NCBI GenBank assembly: GCA_902792535.1
Contig: CADAZU010000011.1
Coordinates: 1 to 64,000 of the forward strand
Origin: an uncultured Bacteroidales bacterium
Lineage (GTDB): Bacteria > Bacteroidota > Bacteroidia > Bacteroidales > Paludibacteraceae
Reading direction: 5' to 3'
Length of the DNA: 64,000 bases
Made by a program: the position numbers and the translations under genes. Below are positions 7,753 through 17,162 of the stretch, piece after piece; the first letter of the stretch is position 1, and the number at the start of each line of letters is the position of its first letter. The notes under the pieces are model-generated. The model was not told where the DNA came from. It made no database searches and worked only from the letters and a program-made list of their open reading frames with translations.

Positions 7753-8562
7753 ATGGAAAATATTTACTCGGTAGAGTTTTTTTACGACTTGTTGTTTATC
7801 CTGTTTCTGGTCGGTTTAGTGGTCTTTGTGGCTCTTTATTTTGTAGATGCGGGCTATGGTAAGATGCGTTCCGATAAATGGGGTCCGGCGATGAATAACA
7901 AAGCGGGCTGGCTGCTGATGGAAGCACCCGTCTTCTTCGTTTTCCTTTATCTTTATTTCAAGTCCTTCAATTTCAATGACGGCGTGACGATGAATGCGCC
8001 TTATTGGGTCTTTTTTCTGATATTCGAGTTTCATTATTTCCAGCGCTCGTTCATCTTCCCGTTCCTGCTGAAAGGTAAAGGGAAAATGCCGTTCGTCATT
8101 ATGATACTGTCCTTTATCTGGAATGTGATCAATGGGTATATCCAGGGCTATTTCCTCTTTTATATAGCCCCGACGGATCCGTATTACGCCCAGGCCTACA
8201 CGCTCTCGTGGCTCACCGACCCGAGGTTTATCATCGGCGTTATTCTGTTCTTCACCGGCTGGGGAATTAACATGCATTCGGACCACGTGATACGAAACCT
8301 GCGCAAGCCCGGAGACACCAAGCATTACCTGCCTAAGAAAGGGCTCTACAAATATGTCACCAGTGCCAATTATTTCGGAGAGATTACCGAGTGGCTCGGT
8401 TTTGCTATCATGACCTGGTCGTACGCCGGACTTGTCTTCTTCTGGTTCAGTTGCTGCAACCTCATCCCCCGCAGCAATGCCATTTACAAGAAATACGAGG
8501 AGGAGTTTCCCGATGAGTTCGACCGCAAGAAACTGAAACGAATCATACCGTTTATATACTAA
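7753..8562 (+). CDS. 3-oxo-5-alpha-steroid 4-dehydrogenase family (5-alpha-reductase, 5AR)
   Basis: This 269-residue polytopic membrane enzyme matches the steroid 5-alpha-reductase family, which reduces a C4-C5 double bond of 3-oxo-delta-4 steroids with NADPH. The C-terminal signature is close to the animal enzymes: NMHSDHVIRNLRKPGD, then LYKYVTSANYFGEITEW, then NLIPRS and a final IIPFIY. About six or seven hydrophobic segments are visible. The stop overlaps the next ATG (TAATG), so it is translationally coupled to the flavoprotein gene. In gut Bacteroidales a 5AR beside a 5-beta-reductase and a 3-beta-hydroxysteroid dehydrogenase converts 3-oxo-delta-4 bile acids to allo-bile acids; this operon has the same three families in series. 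The enoyl reductase of fatty-acid elongation (TER) is a relative, but the HSDHVIRNLR block favours the steroid branch. Confidence 0.88.
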   Translation: MENIYSVEFFYDLLFILFLVGLVVFVALYFVDAGYGKMRSDKWGPAMNNKAGWLLMEAPVFFVFLYLYFKSFNFNDGVTMNAPYWVFFLIFEFHYFQRSFIFPFLLKGKGKMPFVIMILSFIWNVINGYIQGYFLFYIAPTDPYYAQAYTLSWLTDPRFIIGVILFFTGWGINMHSDHVIRNLRKPGDTKHYLPKKGLYKYVTSANYFGEITEWLGFAIMTWSYAGLVFFWFSCCNLIPRSNAIYKKYEEEFPDEFDRKKLKRIIPFIY

Positions 8563-9845
8563 TGAACAAACTATTTACTCCTTTTCAATTAGGACCTATT
8601 ACGCTGCGCAACCGTATTATCCGTAGCGCAGCATTCGAGAATATGGCGCGCAATAATGCGCCGACGCAAGCGTTGCAAGACTATCATGTGTCCGTGGCGC
8701 GCGGCGGAGTAGGAATGACGACCGTAGCGTACGCAGCCGTGGATTTGAGTGGTGTGTCGTTCGACGGACAGCTCTATGTTCGCCCGGAAATCATTCCCGA
8801 TATGAAGAAAATGACCGATGCGATCCATGCGGAGGGCGCGAAAGCTTCGATCCAGTTGGGGCACTGCGGCAACATGACCCATTTCTACACTTGTCATTGT
8901 ATGCCGGTGAGCGCTGACACATGGTTTAACCTCTACAGCCCGACAATCCACCGGAGACTGAAAGTGGAGGAGATTCACCGGCTGGTGAAGAAATTCGGCG
9001 AAGCAGTGGACTGGGCACGCACTTGCGGATTCGACTGCGTGGAGATACACGCCGGACATGCGTACTTGATTTCGCAGTTTATCTCGCCGCGTACCAACCA
9101 CCGGCACGACCGGTACGGAGGTTCGTTTGAGAACCGCGTGCGGTTTATGAACGAAGTGCTGGACGAAGTAATGGCACACGCCGGTGACGACATGGCGGTA
9201 GTGGTCAAAACCAATATGTGGGACGACTGTTGGCACGGATCGGATATAGAGGAAGGCATCAAAATTGCCAAAGAGATCGCCAAGCACAAAGTGCATGGTA
9301 TTGTTCTCTCCGGCGGAACCGTGAGCCGTTCACCGATGACGATTCTTGGCGGCGCTATGCCGTATAAGACCCTCGCGCACTATATGAATATGAAGTCCTT
9401 CTGGTGGCTCAAAGCGGCGCTGAACATACCCGGAGTGGCGGCTATCATGACGCCTACCGTGCCCTTCAAGGAGTTGTATTTCATGGACAAAGCGAAGATC
9501 TTCCAGAAGGAGATCAAGGACGTTCCGCTGATCTATGTCGGTGGTGTGCAGAGCGGCGATAACTGTCGGCAGATCATGGACGAAGGATTCGAACTGTTCC
9601 AGATCGCGCACGTGCTGATCAAAGATCCGGAGTTCGTACACCATGTGCAGGAAAACCCGCACTACCATGCTGGCTGCGGACGATCCAACTACTGCGTGGG
9701 ACGTATGTACACGCTGGATATGAAATGCCATGAGTGCGTAGAGCGCGACGGCGAGAAGATCCCTGCGCGTCTGCAGAAAGAGATCGTCAAGCTGGAAGGC
9801 AAAGCCAAAGAGTCTATCGCCGCACAAAAGGAGGGGAAATGTTAG
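8562..9845 (+). CDS. Old Yellow Enzyme-family flavoprotein, candidate 3-oxo-delta-4-steroid 5-beta-reductase
   Basis: This is a 427-residue FMN-binding TIM-barrel enzyme of the NADH:flavin oxidoreductase family. FMN and active-site signatures are IQLGHCGN (97-104), EIHAGHAYLISQFISP (161-176), and NHRHDRYGGSFENR (179-192). Four cysteines near the C-terminus (372, 378, 389, 392) could bind an iron-sulfur cluster or a metal, but their spacing differs from the usual CX2CX3CX11C. The protein lacks the extra FAD/NAD domain of BaiCD and dienoyl-CoA reductases, so electrons must come directly or from a partner. The start overlaps the 5AR stop and the end overlaps the SDR start. The operon suggests it is the 5-beta counterpart of 5AR. 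Steroid specificity is inferred from context. Confidence 0.85.
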   Translation: MNKLFTPFQLGPITLRNRIIRSAAFENMARNNAPTQALQDYHVSVARGGVGMTTVAYAAVDLSGVSFDGQLYVRPEIIPDMKKMTDAIHAEGAKASIQLGHCGNMTHFYTCHCMPVSADTWFNLYSPTIHRRLKVEEIHRLVKKFGEAVDWARTCGFDCVEIHAGHAYLISQFISPRTNHRHDRYGGSFENRVRFMNEVLDEVMAHAGDDMAVVVKTNMWDDCWHGSDIEEGIKIAKEIAKHKVHGIVLSGGTVSRSPMTILGGAMPYKTLAHYMNMKSFWWLKAALNIPGVAAIMTPTVPFKELYFMDKAKIFQKEIKDVPLIYVGGVQSGDNCRQIMDEGFELFQIAHVLIKDPEFVHHVQENPHYHAGCGRSNYCVGRMYTLDMKCHECVERDGEKIPARLQKEIVKLEGKAKESIAAQKEGKC

Positions 9846-10666
9846 CTTTAGTGACCGGTGCGTCGTCCGGTATCGGACTGCAATACGCTACTGCCTTGGC
9901 GCGTGACTATCATTGCGACCTGCTGTTGGTGAGCAACCAGGAGAAAGAGCTGGAGCAAGTAGCGGCTGACTTGGCTTCTACGTATGGCGTGAAGACGATT
10001 GCTCATTTTGCGGATCTCAGTCTTGCAGACGCGGCGGAAAACCTGCATGCATGGTGCAAAGAGCAGGGGTATGTCATTGATATACTGATCAATAACGCCG
10101 GTGTGTTCTTCTTCAACCCGTATTGCGTGACCTCGATGAAGCGGATTGATCTGATGCTGCAACTGCATGTGGTGACGGTAGCCAAGTTGACACGTCTTTT
10201 TGCCGCTGACATGTGTGCGCGGCAACTGACGGAGGAAGAGGCGAACCAACGTATATGCGGGCATAAACGGATGAAGGGCTATATTCTCAATATGAGCAGC
10301 ATGTCTGCATGGATGGCAATGCCGGGTATTCAGACCTATAATGCCACCAAGGCGTTTATCTATAATTTCTCCAAGTCGATCTGGTACGAACTGAAACCGC
10401 AGAACGTCGGTATTACCGTCATGGCTCCCGGGGCAGTGGATACCGCTCTGTTCGGTTTGGCTCCTAACCTGCGCAAGTTGGCGGTGAACCTGACTGTTTC
10501 CATTCCGCCGGAGAAACTCGTGAAACGCGCCCTGCGCAAAATGTTCCGCAATAAGAAAGCCGACACACCGGGTTTCATCAACTGGCTCTCTACGCCGATT
10601 CTGAAACACACACCGGACTGGCTCGTATTTCTTGCAATAAAATTTGTCGGAAAATATCAAAAGTAA
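9839..10666 (+). CDS. Short-chain dehydrogenase, candidate hydroxysteroid dehydrogenase
   Basis: This is a 275-residue classical SDR. The cofactor loop TGASSGIG is at 6-13, NNAG at 85-88, the catalytic serine at about 154, and the Tyr-Lys pair is YNATK (Y167, K171). A C-terminal extension of about 35 residues with a hydrophobic stretch (WLVFLAIKFVG) may touch the membrane. The ATG at 9839 overlaps the flavoprotein stop by seven bases; an upstream in-frame start at 9734 would lie deep inside that gene and is rejected. In the bile-acid operons of gut Bacteroidales the third enzyme is a 3-beta-HSDH that reduces the 3-oxo group, giving iso- or isoallo-bile acids. Stereochemistry cannot be read here. 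Confidence 0.85.
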   Translation: MLALVTGASSGIGLQYATALARDYHCDLLLVSNQEKELEQVAADLASTYGVKTIAHFADLSLADAAENLHAWCKEQGYVIDILINNAGVFFFNPYCVTSMKRIDLMLQLHVVTVAKLTRLFAADMCARQLTEEEANQRICGHKRMKGYILNMSSMSAWMAMPGIQTYNATKAFIYNFSKSIWYELKPQNVGITVMAPGAVDTALFGLAPNLRKLAVNLTVSIPPEKLVKRALRKMFRNKKADTPGFINWLSTPILKHTPDWLVFLAIKFVGKYQK

Positions 10667-10740
10667 ATAATTTTCGTTAATATTCAGTATTCTTTTATTA
10701 CGAGGCTTAAAAAAAGTAAACTTTTTCTTATAGTAAATTA

Positions 10741-10771
10741 TTGGCTATATGAAGAAAAAGTAGTAATTTTG
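10741..10771 (+). promoter_or_regulatory. Promoter of the TonB-receptor / surface-protein locus
   Basis: TTGGCTATATG at 10741 and TAATTTTG at 10764-10771 form the promoter. The leader is about 25 bases, which places the start of the receptor at the ATG at 10800 and not at an upstream TTG at 10782. Confidence 0.75.
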
Positions 10772-10799
10772 CGCCGTTTTTTTGAGTAATACTGAATAT

Positions 10800-13544
10800 A
10801 TGAAACATTTTTACAGTTTATTGGTATTAGTTTGCGTTTCTCAAGCTATGCTTGCAGAGACCCTAACCGGTGTTATCACGGATGCTTTTACGCGTGAGCC
10901 GCTGATCGGCGTCACGATTTTGAACACAGCGAATAATAGTGGTACTGTAACCGATTTCGATGGAGCGTACTCGCTGGAGGTCACTTCGCTCCCGGCAACT
11001 ATCAAATTTTCGTATGTAGGCTACCAGACGGAGGAAAAGGTTTTCAAGACCATTCCTGCCGTCTTTAATATGGTGATGCAGGCGGATAATGAGGTGCTGG
11101 ATGAGGTGGTAGTGACCGCCGGTCGTTTCGAGCAGCGAATGACGGATGTGACCGTTTCGATCGAGGTGGTCAAGCCTCAAGCACTGCGCAGTCAGGCTCC
11201 TACGGACCTCTCGGCTACGTTGCAGACCCTGCCGGGTGTGGAGGTGATCGACAAACAGCCGTCTATCCGTGGCGGCGGCGGTTGGACCTACAGTGTAGGT
11301 TCGCGATGCCAGGTGCTGATGGACGGAATGACGATCCTGAACCCCAAGACCGGTGAAATCAACTGGAACAACGTGCCGTTGGAGAATGTGGCGCAGGTGG
11401 AGGTGGTCAAAGGTGCTTCCTCTGTGTTGTACGGTTCGTCCGCCCTCAACGGTGTGATCAACGTTCGTACCCAGCGTCCGGGACTCGAACCGGAGACCAA
11501 GATATCCGGCTATGTAGGTGTGTACGATAACTATCAGAACTATGCTTATACGGGTGCGCGCCTTCCTCTCTATTATGGAGCAGAGGCTTCTCATTCGCGC
11601 CGTGTGGACAATTTTGATGTATCGGGTGCTATCAGCGGATTCAAGGATGAAGGTTTCCGTCAGCAGGGTTTCAACGACCGTGTGCGTTTTGGCGGCAACA
11701 TGACCTACCATATGCCGACCGAGGCGAACAAGTATGTGAACATGGGTCTTAATATGAACTACGTAGCAAACCGCTTTGGCGATTTCTTCATCTGGCGCAG
11801 CCCGAAGGATCCGCTTCATCCGTCGCCACTGACCAATATGGGACGTAACGAGCATAACTTCAACATCGACCCCTTCTTCAATTACGACGATACGGAACGC
11901 GGTATCTCGCATAAACTGCGTACGCGCTTCTACATGACTTCGGATAATATCACCCGTCCTTCGGGCGTGATCAGCACCCAGGATCTGCTGAAATGGGGTC
12001 TGACCAGCTTCGACATGGACAAAGTGATGGGTTATGTGAACGACGTGACCGGCAATATCGGAAACGGAATGGATGTAGTCGACGCGCTGTTGCTGACTTT
12101 CAAAGACGTGACTGTGCCTATCGCCAACGAAGACTGGCTCACCGCAGTGGTGAATGGTATTGACCTCGTGAAGAACGGACTGGGTTATACCGGCACGGTA
12201 GCAGAGATGCAGGATGCAGTGGCTTATGTGATGGACCTGATGACAGATAAGACGCCGACTCGTCCGGAGTTGACCTATAACGGATACATCGACTACCAGT
12301 TCGCAAAACAGTGGAACTCCGGCGTGCGTCTGACAACCGGTATCAACTGGAATCATATCACGAACACGGCTAATATCACTGGAACGCACCATACGGACAA
12401 CGTAGCGGCATACCTGCAATACGACCACCGTATCGCTAACCGTCTCTCCCTCTCCGCCGGTGTGCGTCTGGAGTACTATCGAATGGACGACCAATACAAG
12501 GAAGCCAATATCCAGATCGGTAAATGGCTCTGTCCTGTCCGTCCTGTCTTCCGCGCCGGTTTGAACTGGGAGATCTACAAAGCCGGATTCCTCCGTGCTT
12601 CCTTCGGTCAGGGTTATCGTAACCCCTCTATCACGGAGAAATTTGCCCGTAAGGACATCGGCGGTGTGGGTGTGTACCCCAACAAAAATATCAAGCCGGA
12701 ATCCGGATTTAATGCGGAGTTGGGATATAAGCAGCTCTATAAATTCGGTCCTGTATCCGGTTCGTTGGACGTAGCCGCGTTCTACACCGAGTACCAGAAC
12801 ATGATTGAGTACCAGTTCGGTCTCTTCCGCAACTCGGATTTCACGATGGTGAATTCGATGTACGATGTGATCGATGAGTTGAAGGGTATCATCAATGGTT
12901 TCGCGCAGACCAAATCGCTCGCGAATGCCGGTATCGGTATCGGTGCGCAGTTCGTCAATGTGAGCCATGCGCGTATTTACGGTGCCGAGGTAAGCACCGC
13001 CGGTATGGTTGATATCCGGAAGGATATGAACCTGCGCTATTCGATCGGTTATACGTTCACCGAGCCGGAAGATCTGGACAATGATCGACGCATCGAGGAG
13101 GAGAAAACCTATACCGATCCTCTGCAGATGAAAAACAAGTCCAATGACTCTAAATATCTCAAATATCGTAACAAACACTCCTTCAAAACCACGATTGACT
13201 ATACCTATAAATGGTTCTCCATCGGTGTCAACATGTCGTACCGCAGTAAGATTTTGGCGGTGGACTACCTGATGGTAGATGAACGTGTGAAAGAGCAAAA
13301 GGACCTGATGGACTACGCGCGTATGTTCATCTTCGGATACGAAGACGGACTCTCGCTGCATGACTATTGGATGAGCCATAACAATGGTATTTTCACGATG
13401 GATCTGCGTGCTTCCGTACGTTTCAAGGAGCATGTGGAGATGCAATTCCTGGTAAATAACCTGCTGAATACGGAGTATAGCTATCGCCCGATGGCGCTGG
13501 CTCCCCCTCGTACGTTTGTATGCAGAATGAATATTAATTTCTAA
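10800..13544 (+). CDS. TonB-dependent outer-membrane receptor with carboxypeptidase-regulatory domain
   Basis: This is a 914-residue outer-membrane receptor. It has a signal peptide (cut after about MLA), then a carboxypeptidase-regulatory-like domain (LTGVITD to VGYQTEE, about 20-85). The plug follows (DEVVVTAGRFEQR, DLSATLQTLPGVEV, QVEVVKGASSVLYGSSALNGVINV) and then a large beta-barrel ending in an aromatic residue (MNINF). The plug is of the siderophore/vitamin type and there is no SusD partner nearby, so glycan import is less likely. Two large surface proteins follow on the same strand with a gap of 25 bases to the first. Its position beside the steroid operon makes a hydrophobic ligand possible, but this is only positional. 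Confidence 0.9.
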   Translation: MKHFYSLLVLVCVSQAMLAETLTGVITDAFTREPLIGVTILNTANNSGTVTDFDGAYSLEVTSLPATIKFSYVGYQTEEKVFKTIPAVFNMVMQADNEVLDEVVVTAGRFEQRMTDVTVSIEVVKPQALRSQAPTDLSATLQTLPGVEVIDKQPSIRGGGGWTYSVGSRCQVLMDGMTILNPKTGEINWNNVPLENVAQVEVVKGASSVLYGSSALNGVINVRTQRPGLEPETKISGYVGVYDNYQNYAYTGARLPLYYGAEASHSRRVDNFDVSGAISGFKDEGFRQQGFNDRVRFGGNMTYHMPTEANKYVNMGLNMNYVANRFGDFFIWRSPKDPLHPSPLTNMGRNEHNFNIDPFFNYDDTERGISHKLRTRFYMTSDNITRPSGVISTQDLLKWGLTSFDMDKVMGYVNDVTGNIGNGMDVVDALLLTFKDVTVPIANEDWLTAVVNGIDLVKNGLGYTGTVAEMQDAVAYVMDLMTDKTPTRPELTYNGYIDYQFAKQWNSGVRLTTGINWNHITNTANITGTHHTDNVAAYLQYDHRIANRLSLSAGVRLEYYRMDDQYKEANIQIGKWLCPVRPVFRAGLNWEIYKAGFLRASFGQGYRNPSITEKFARKDIGGVGVYPNKNIKPESGFNAELGYKQLYKFGPVSGSLDVAAFYTEYQNMIEYQFGLFRNSDFTMVNSMYDVIDELKGIINGFAQTKSLANAGIGIGAQFVNVSHARIYGAEVSTAGMVDIRKDMNLRYSIGYTFTEPEDLDNDRRIEEEKTYTDPLQMKNKSNDSKYLKYRNKHSFKTTIDYTYKWFSIGVNMSYRSKILAVDYLMVDERVKEQKDLMDYARMFIFGYEDGLSLHDYWMSHNNGIFTMDLRASVRFKEHVEMQFLVNNLLNTEYSYRPMALAPPRTFVCRMNINF

Positions 13545-13569
13545 TGTCTTGTGTTTAATGTTTTGTGAG

Positions 13570-16500
13570 ATGAAAAAGATATTATTTATCATAGCAAACT
13601 TATTGGTGAGCTGTACAGCCGTGATGGCAGTTGCAGTAAATGATGTTGCCGGAATGTATAAAGGAACATTACGTATCGCCGGCACTCCTTATGCGAATAA
13701 AGAGATTTATATTCTGCCGGGTGTTGAGAGCAATACCGTGACTTTCGTTCTGCCGGATTTCTCCTTCGGCGAAGTCTCGTTGGGAGACATCGTGGTGGTC
13801 AATATACCCATGGCGACCGATGGTAAGTTGACCTTGGAGAATCGCCCGCTGTATATCCGTGCGCTGGAGACACATGTTGCGGTGTCTATGACGAGCGAAT
13901 CGGTGCTCTCTGCTGCGAATGCCAAAGTCAATCTGAGTATTGCTGTGGAGGGAATAGACCCTATCGCGGTCTCTTTCTCCGGTGCGCCGAAAGCCGGCAA
14001 TTATGACTTCGAGAACGGTGGTTTCGAGGGTGCTTGGTCTGGTAATGAACCTGCCGGATGGCATTCGTTCGGTTCGGCTACCGGAAGTATGGCTTCTTTC
14101 GTAACCGGTAATACGGACCAGTTCACCCGCTCGACGGACAAACGTCCGGGGTCGACCGGCTCGCAGAGTGCGGTGATCAAATCCAAAACAATCTTTGGCG
14201 TAAAGGCGAACGGTAACTGCACCAACGGACGTATCTTCGCCGGCTCTATGACCGCTTCGGACGGATCGAAAAACTATAATTTCTCCGAGCCTTCCGCGAA
14301 TGATACGTATAATACGCCTTTTGTGGGGCAGCCGGACTCGATGGTATTCTGGGCAAAATATGTTCCTGCGGACGGCAATCCTTCTAATTCTAATAATAAG
14401 GCTCGCGCGCACGCAGTAATTACAACGAGTGCGAAATACCAAGACCCGGAGGCAGGCAATAACTACTCTTCGGTGAAGATTGCCGATGCGGAAATCAACT
14501 ATTCGGCTACCTCCTCAAAGGGATGGCAACGTATCTCGGTACCGTTCAAATATTATTCGGTTGATCCGACGAAAGCAGCCTATATACTGATGACATTTAC
14601 CACCAATGCAACCCCCGGAGGCGGTACTACTTCCGGTAGTTCGGTGGATAATATCTATCTGGACGACGCAGAAATGATCTATAACCATAGTCTCTCGTCC
14701 CTGACGATGAACGGAGCTGCGGTTTCTTTCTCCAACGGGAACGCTTCGTTGGATGCGCAATTCAGCGAAAGCGAGTACCTCTTTGCTGCCAAAACGAACG
14801 GCAAGGCGTCGAAATCGTTTATCGGATATGATCCATTTAAATACCGGGTTCATGTCTATGTAGTAGCCGGCAACTATTCCCAGGCAAAGAGCTACAGCCT
14901 CTATTCGCTCCAGATGGCTGAACCGATTGTTAAGCCGGGAGATACGCAATACACCTATTCCGCTACAACATGCGCCAATGAGCCTTATACGGATGCCAAC
15001 TTCGAGAACCTGACGGAGGAAGGCGTTTATACCAGGACTATTTCCAATGCAGCCGGAGCGGACTCTGTTATTACATTGACGCTGTCTGTTCTGCCGACTT
15101 ATCTCTTTAACGAAGAGATCTCAACGGCAAATTCGACCATAGAATGGAGAGGAAAGCAGATCAGCGGGTTGGAGTATTCCGACGAACCCTATTTCTTCTA
15201 CGATAGTCTGAAGACCACACAGGGCTGCGACTCGATCTATCGTCTCTCGCTCTATTATACCTCTGTTCCGCGTACCTATGGTGAGTACAAAGCTCGCATG
15301 TGCGAAGGCGACTCGGTAGAGTTCAACGGGGTATATTACCATTCTGCCTTTACGGGCGATGTAGTCCTCTCGAAACCGAACCATTTTGGCGGAGACTCAG
15401 TAGTACACCTGACGATAGAAACCGCGCCTCATTACCAGACAGAGGAATACATGACCATCCATCAAGGCGAAGAGAAGACATGGGCGGGTTTTGACCTGAG
15501 CAAAATGGATCCCGGAATGCTGACGCTCAAGACGCAGTATGTGTCGGCTGATGAATGCGACTCTATCTGTATCCTGCATCTCACGGTGCTTTCGACCTCC
15601 AAGCCTTGGAGCAAAGGTACCGAGACTTATACGGTGCGCGAGCTGTGTGGCAAATATGAAGGAGAGTTGGTCATCGACGGAGCTATTTATGCGGATAAAG
15701 AGGTATATGTCCTGCCGGGCACTGTGGATAGCACGGTGACCTTCGTACTGCCGGACTTCACCTATAATGCCGGCAAACTGGGACATATCGTGCTTCCGAA
15801 TATCGACGTCACTTCGTATGGACAGTTGTTGCTGGAGCATAGAGCGCTCTATATGGATACGATCAGCGAGCGCGCTACCGTGACTATGATTAATGGTCTG
15901 AAGGAAGGAAGGGAGGAGTATTATTCCTTGCTCTCGCCGGAGCAAGCACAAGTGGTGCTCTATATCGAGGCACCGTCTCTGCCGCAAGGTATTCTGGTCT
16001 TCTTCCGCGGTATAGCAGATCGCGAGAAGAACTATGATGTAGTGAACGGCGGTTTCGAGGGTACTTGGTCCAATAACGAGCCTGCCGGATGGCATTCCTT
16101 CGGCTCGGCTACCGGCGCTATGGTGGATTTTGTAAAAAATAACACGCAACAATTTGTGCCCTCTACGCAGGTGCGGCCGTGGTCGAATGGCAAACAAAGC
16201 GCCCTGATTTCTTCCACGAAACTACTGAAAGTAATGGCGAATGGTAACTGCACCAATGGTCAGATCAATGCCGGTTCGTATAATGCTACCGATATAACGA
16301 AGAATTACAACTTCTCCGATCCGGCGAACGAAGGATTTAATACTCCTTTCCACGGCCGTCCGGACTCGATTGTCTTCTGGGCGAAATATATTCCTGCTGA
16401 TCGCAATGCGAAGAATGAGGTGAACAAGGCACGTATGAGTACGATCATTACGACCGATGCGCGCTATCAGGATCCGGAGGAAGGGGACTACTATGCCGAT

Positions 16501-17121
16501 GTCAAGATCGCTAAAGCGGAAGTTAACTATGCCGCTGCTGCTGACCTGGGATGGCAACGCATCTCGACTCCGTTCCGCTATAATGAGGCTACGGCAGAGA
16601 GCAAACCGGCGTACGTACTGACCACCTTTACGACCAATATGTTGCAGGGCGGAGGCTCGTCCTATACCGATACGGAGGCTAATCGCAATGTCTTTGACTC
16701 CGTTTATCTGGACGACGTGAAAATGATCTACAATAAAGATCTGACCATGCTCGTCCGCAACGAGGAGCCGGTGGGTTATAAGGACGGCGTATTTGAAGTA
16801 GAAGAGACCTATTGCGATTCGTGTGATCTCTATAGCGCTATGACCAATGGTATCTCTACCCAGACTTTCTTCGCTTTCGACGAGGCGCACCGCTGTGTCT
16901 TTGTATATGTGATCGCGGACGACTACAGCCGCTCGGTGGACTATACGCTCTATCGCGTGGAGTTCAGCGACAGCGACACAAAGGGGCTGATTCAGCCGAC
17001 AGAGGCAATAGAGAATGTGTCTCTTCGCGATGCCCGGTTTGAGAAAGTGCTCTACCAGGGCGAACTCTATATCCGTTGCGGCGATGTTTGGTTTAACGCC
17101 TCGGGCGCGCGCGTAAAATAA
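13570..17121 (+). CDS. Large surface protein with duplicated calycin-like and PCMD domains
   Basis: This 1183-residue exported protein begins MKKILFIIANLLVSC at the ATG at 13570. The LVSC could be a lipobox, or the signal may be cut later at AVMA. A calycin-like domain (MYKGTLRIAG, about 29-135) is followed by a PCMD carbohydrate-metabolism domain (NYDFENGGFEGAW, from about 143, to about 375). Three small Cys-containing repeats follow (pattern GCDSIYRLSL). A second calycin-like domain (KYEGELVIDG, from 695) and a second PCMD (from 820) follow. The two halves are still alike at DNA level about 2.0 kb apart, so this is an internal duplication. The C-terminal 25 residues (KVLYQGELYIRCGDVWF) resemble those of the next gene and may be a sorting tail. 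It lies 25 bases after the TonB receptor, probably in the same operon. Confidence 0.75.
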   Translation: MKKILFIIANLLVSCTAVMAVAVNDVAGMYKGTLRIAGTPYANKEIYILPGVESNTVTFVLPDFSFGEVSLGDIVVVNIPMATDGKLTLENRPLYIRALETHVAVSMTSESVLSAANAKVNLSIAVEGIDPIAVSFSGAPKAGNYDFENGGFEGAWSGNEPAGWHSFGSATGSMASFVTGNTDQFTRSTDKRPGSTGSQSAVIKSKTIFGVKANGNCTNGRIFAGSMTASDGSKNYNFSEPSANDTYNTPFVGQPDSMVFWAKYVPADGNPSNSNNKARAHAVITTSAKYQDPEAGNNYSSVKIADAEINYSATSSKGWQRISVPFKYYSVDPTKAAYILMTFTTNATPGGGTTSGSSVDNIYLDDAEMIYNHSLSSLTMNGAAVSFSNGNASLDAQFSESEYLFAAKTNGKASKSFIGYDPFKYRVHVYVVAGNYSQAKSYSLYSLQMAEPIVKPGDTQYTYSATTCANEPYTDANFENLTEEGVYTRTISNAAGADSVITLTLSVLPTYLFNEEISTANSTIEWRGKQISGLEYSDEPYFFYDSLKTTQGCDSIYRLSLYYTSVPRTYGEYKARMCEGDSVEFNGVYYHSAFTGDVVLSKPNHFGGDSVVHLTIETAPHYQTEEYMTIHQGEEKTWAGFDLSKMDPGMLTLKTQYVSADECDSICILHLTVLSTSKPWSKGTETYTVRELCGKYEGELVIDGAIYADKEVYVLPGTVDSTVTFVLPDFTYNAGKLGHIVLPNIDVTSYGQLLLEHRALYMDTISERATVTMINGLKEGREEYYSLLSPEQAQVVLYIEAPSLPQGILVFFRGIADREKNYDVVNGGFEGTWSNNEPAGWHSFGSATGAMVDFVKNNTQQFVPSTQVRPWSNGKQSALISSTKLLKVMANGNCTNGQINAGSYNATDITKNYNFSDPANEGFNTPFHGRPDSIVFWAKYIPADRNAKNEVNKARMSTIITTDARYQDPEEGDYYADVKIAKAEVNYAAAADLGWQRISTPFRYNEATAESKPAYVLTTFTTNMLQGGGSSYTDTEANRNVFDSVYLDDVKMIYNKDLTMLVRNEEPVGYKDGVFEVEETYCDSCDLYSAMTNGISTQTFFAFDEAHRCVFVYVIADDYSRSVDYTLYRVEFSDSDTKGLIQPTEAIENVSLRDARFEKVLYQGELYIRCGDVWFNASGARVK

Positions 17122-17162
17122 ATAAGGAATAAACATTAATATTAACTTATAATTTATTTAGT

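Noticed and set aside
9734-9838. Upstream start for the short-chain dehydrogenase
   Set aside because: It would add 35 basic residues lying inside the flavoprotein gene; the Rossmann start MLALVTGASSG begins at 9839.
8562-9845. Two-domain BaiCD or dienoyl-CoA reductase
   Set aside because: The protein ends after the TIM barrel and Cys cluster; the FAD/NAD domain of those enzymes is absent.
10863-13685. 940-codon open frame antisense to the TonB receptor
   Set aside because: It mirrors the receptor codon pattern, has no recognisable domain and no promoter or leader. Long antisense frames are common here because the codon use gives few stops on the opposite strand.
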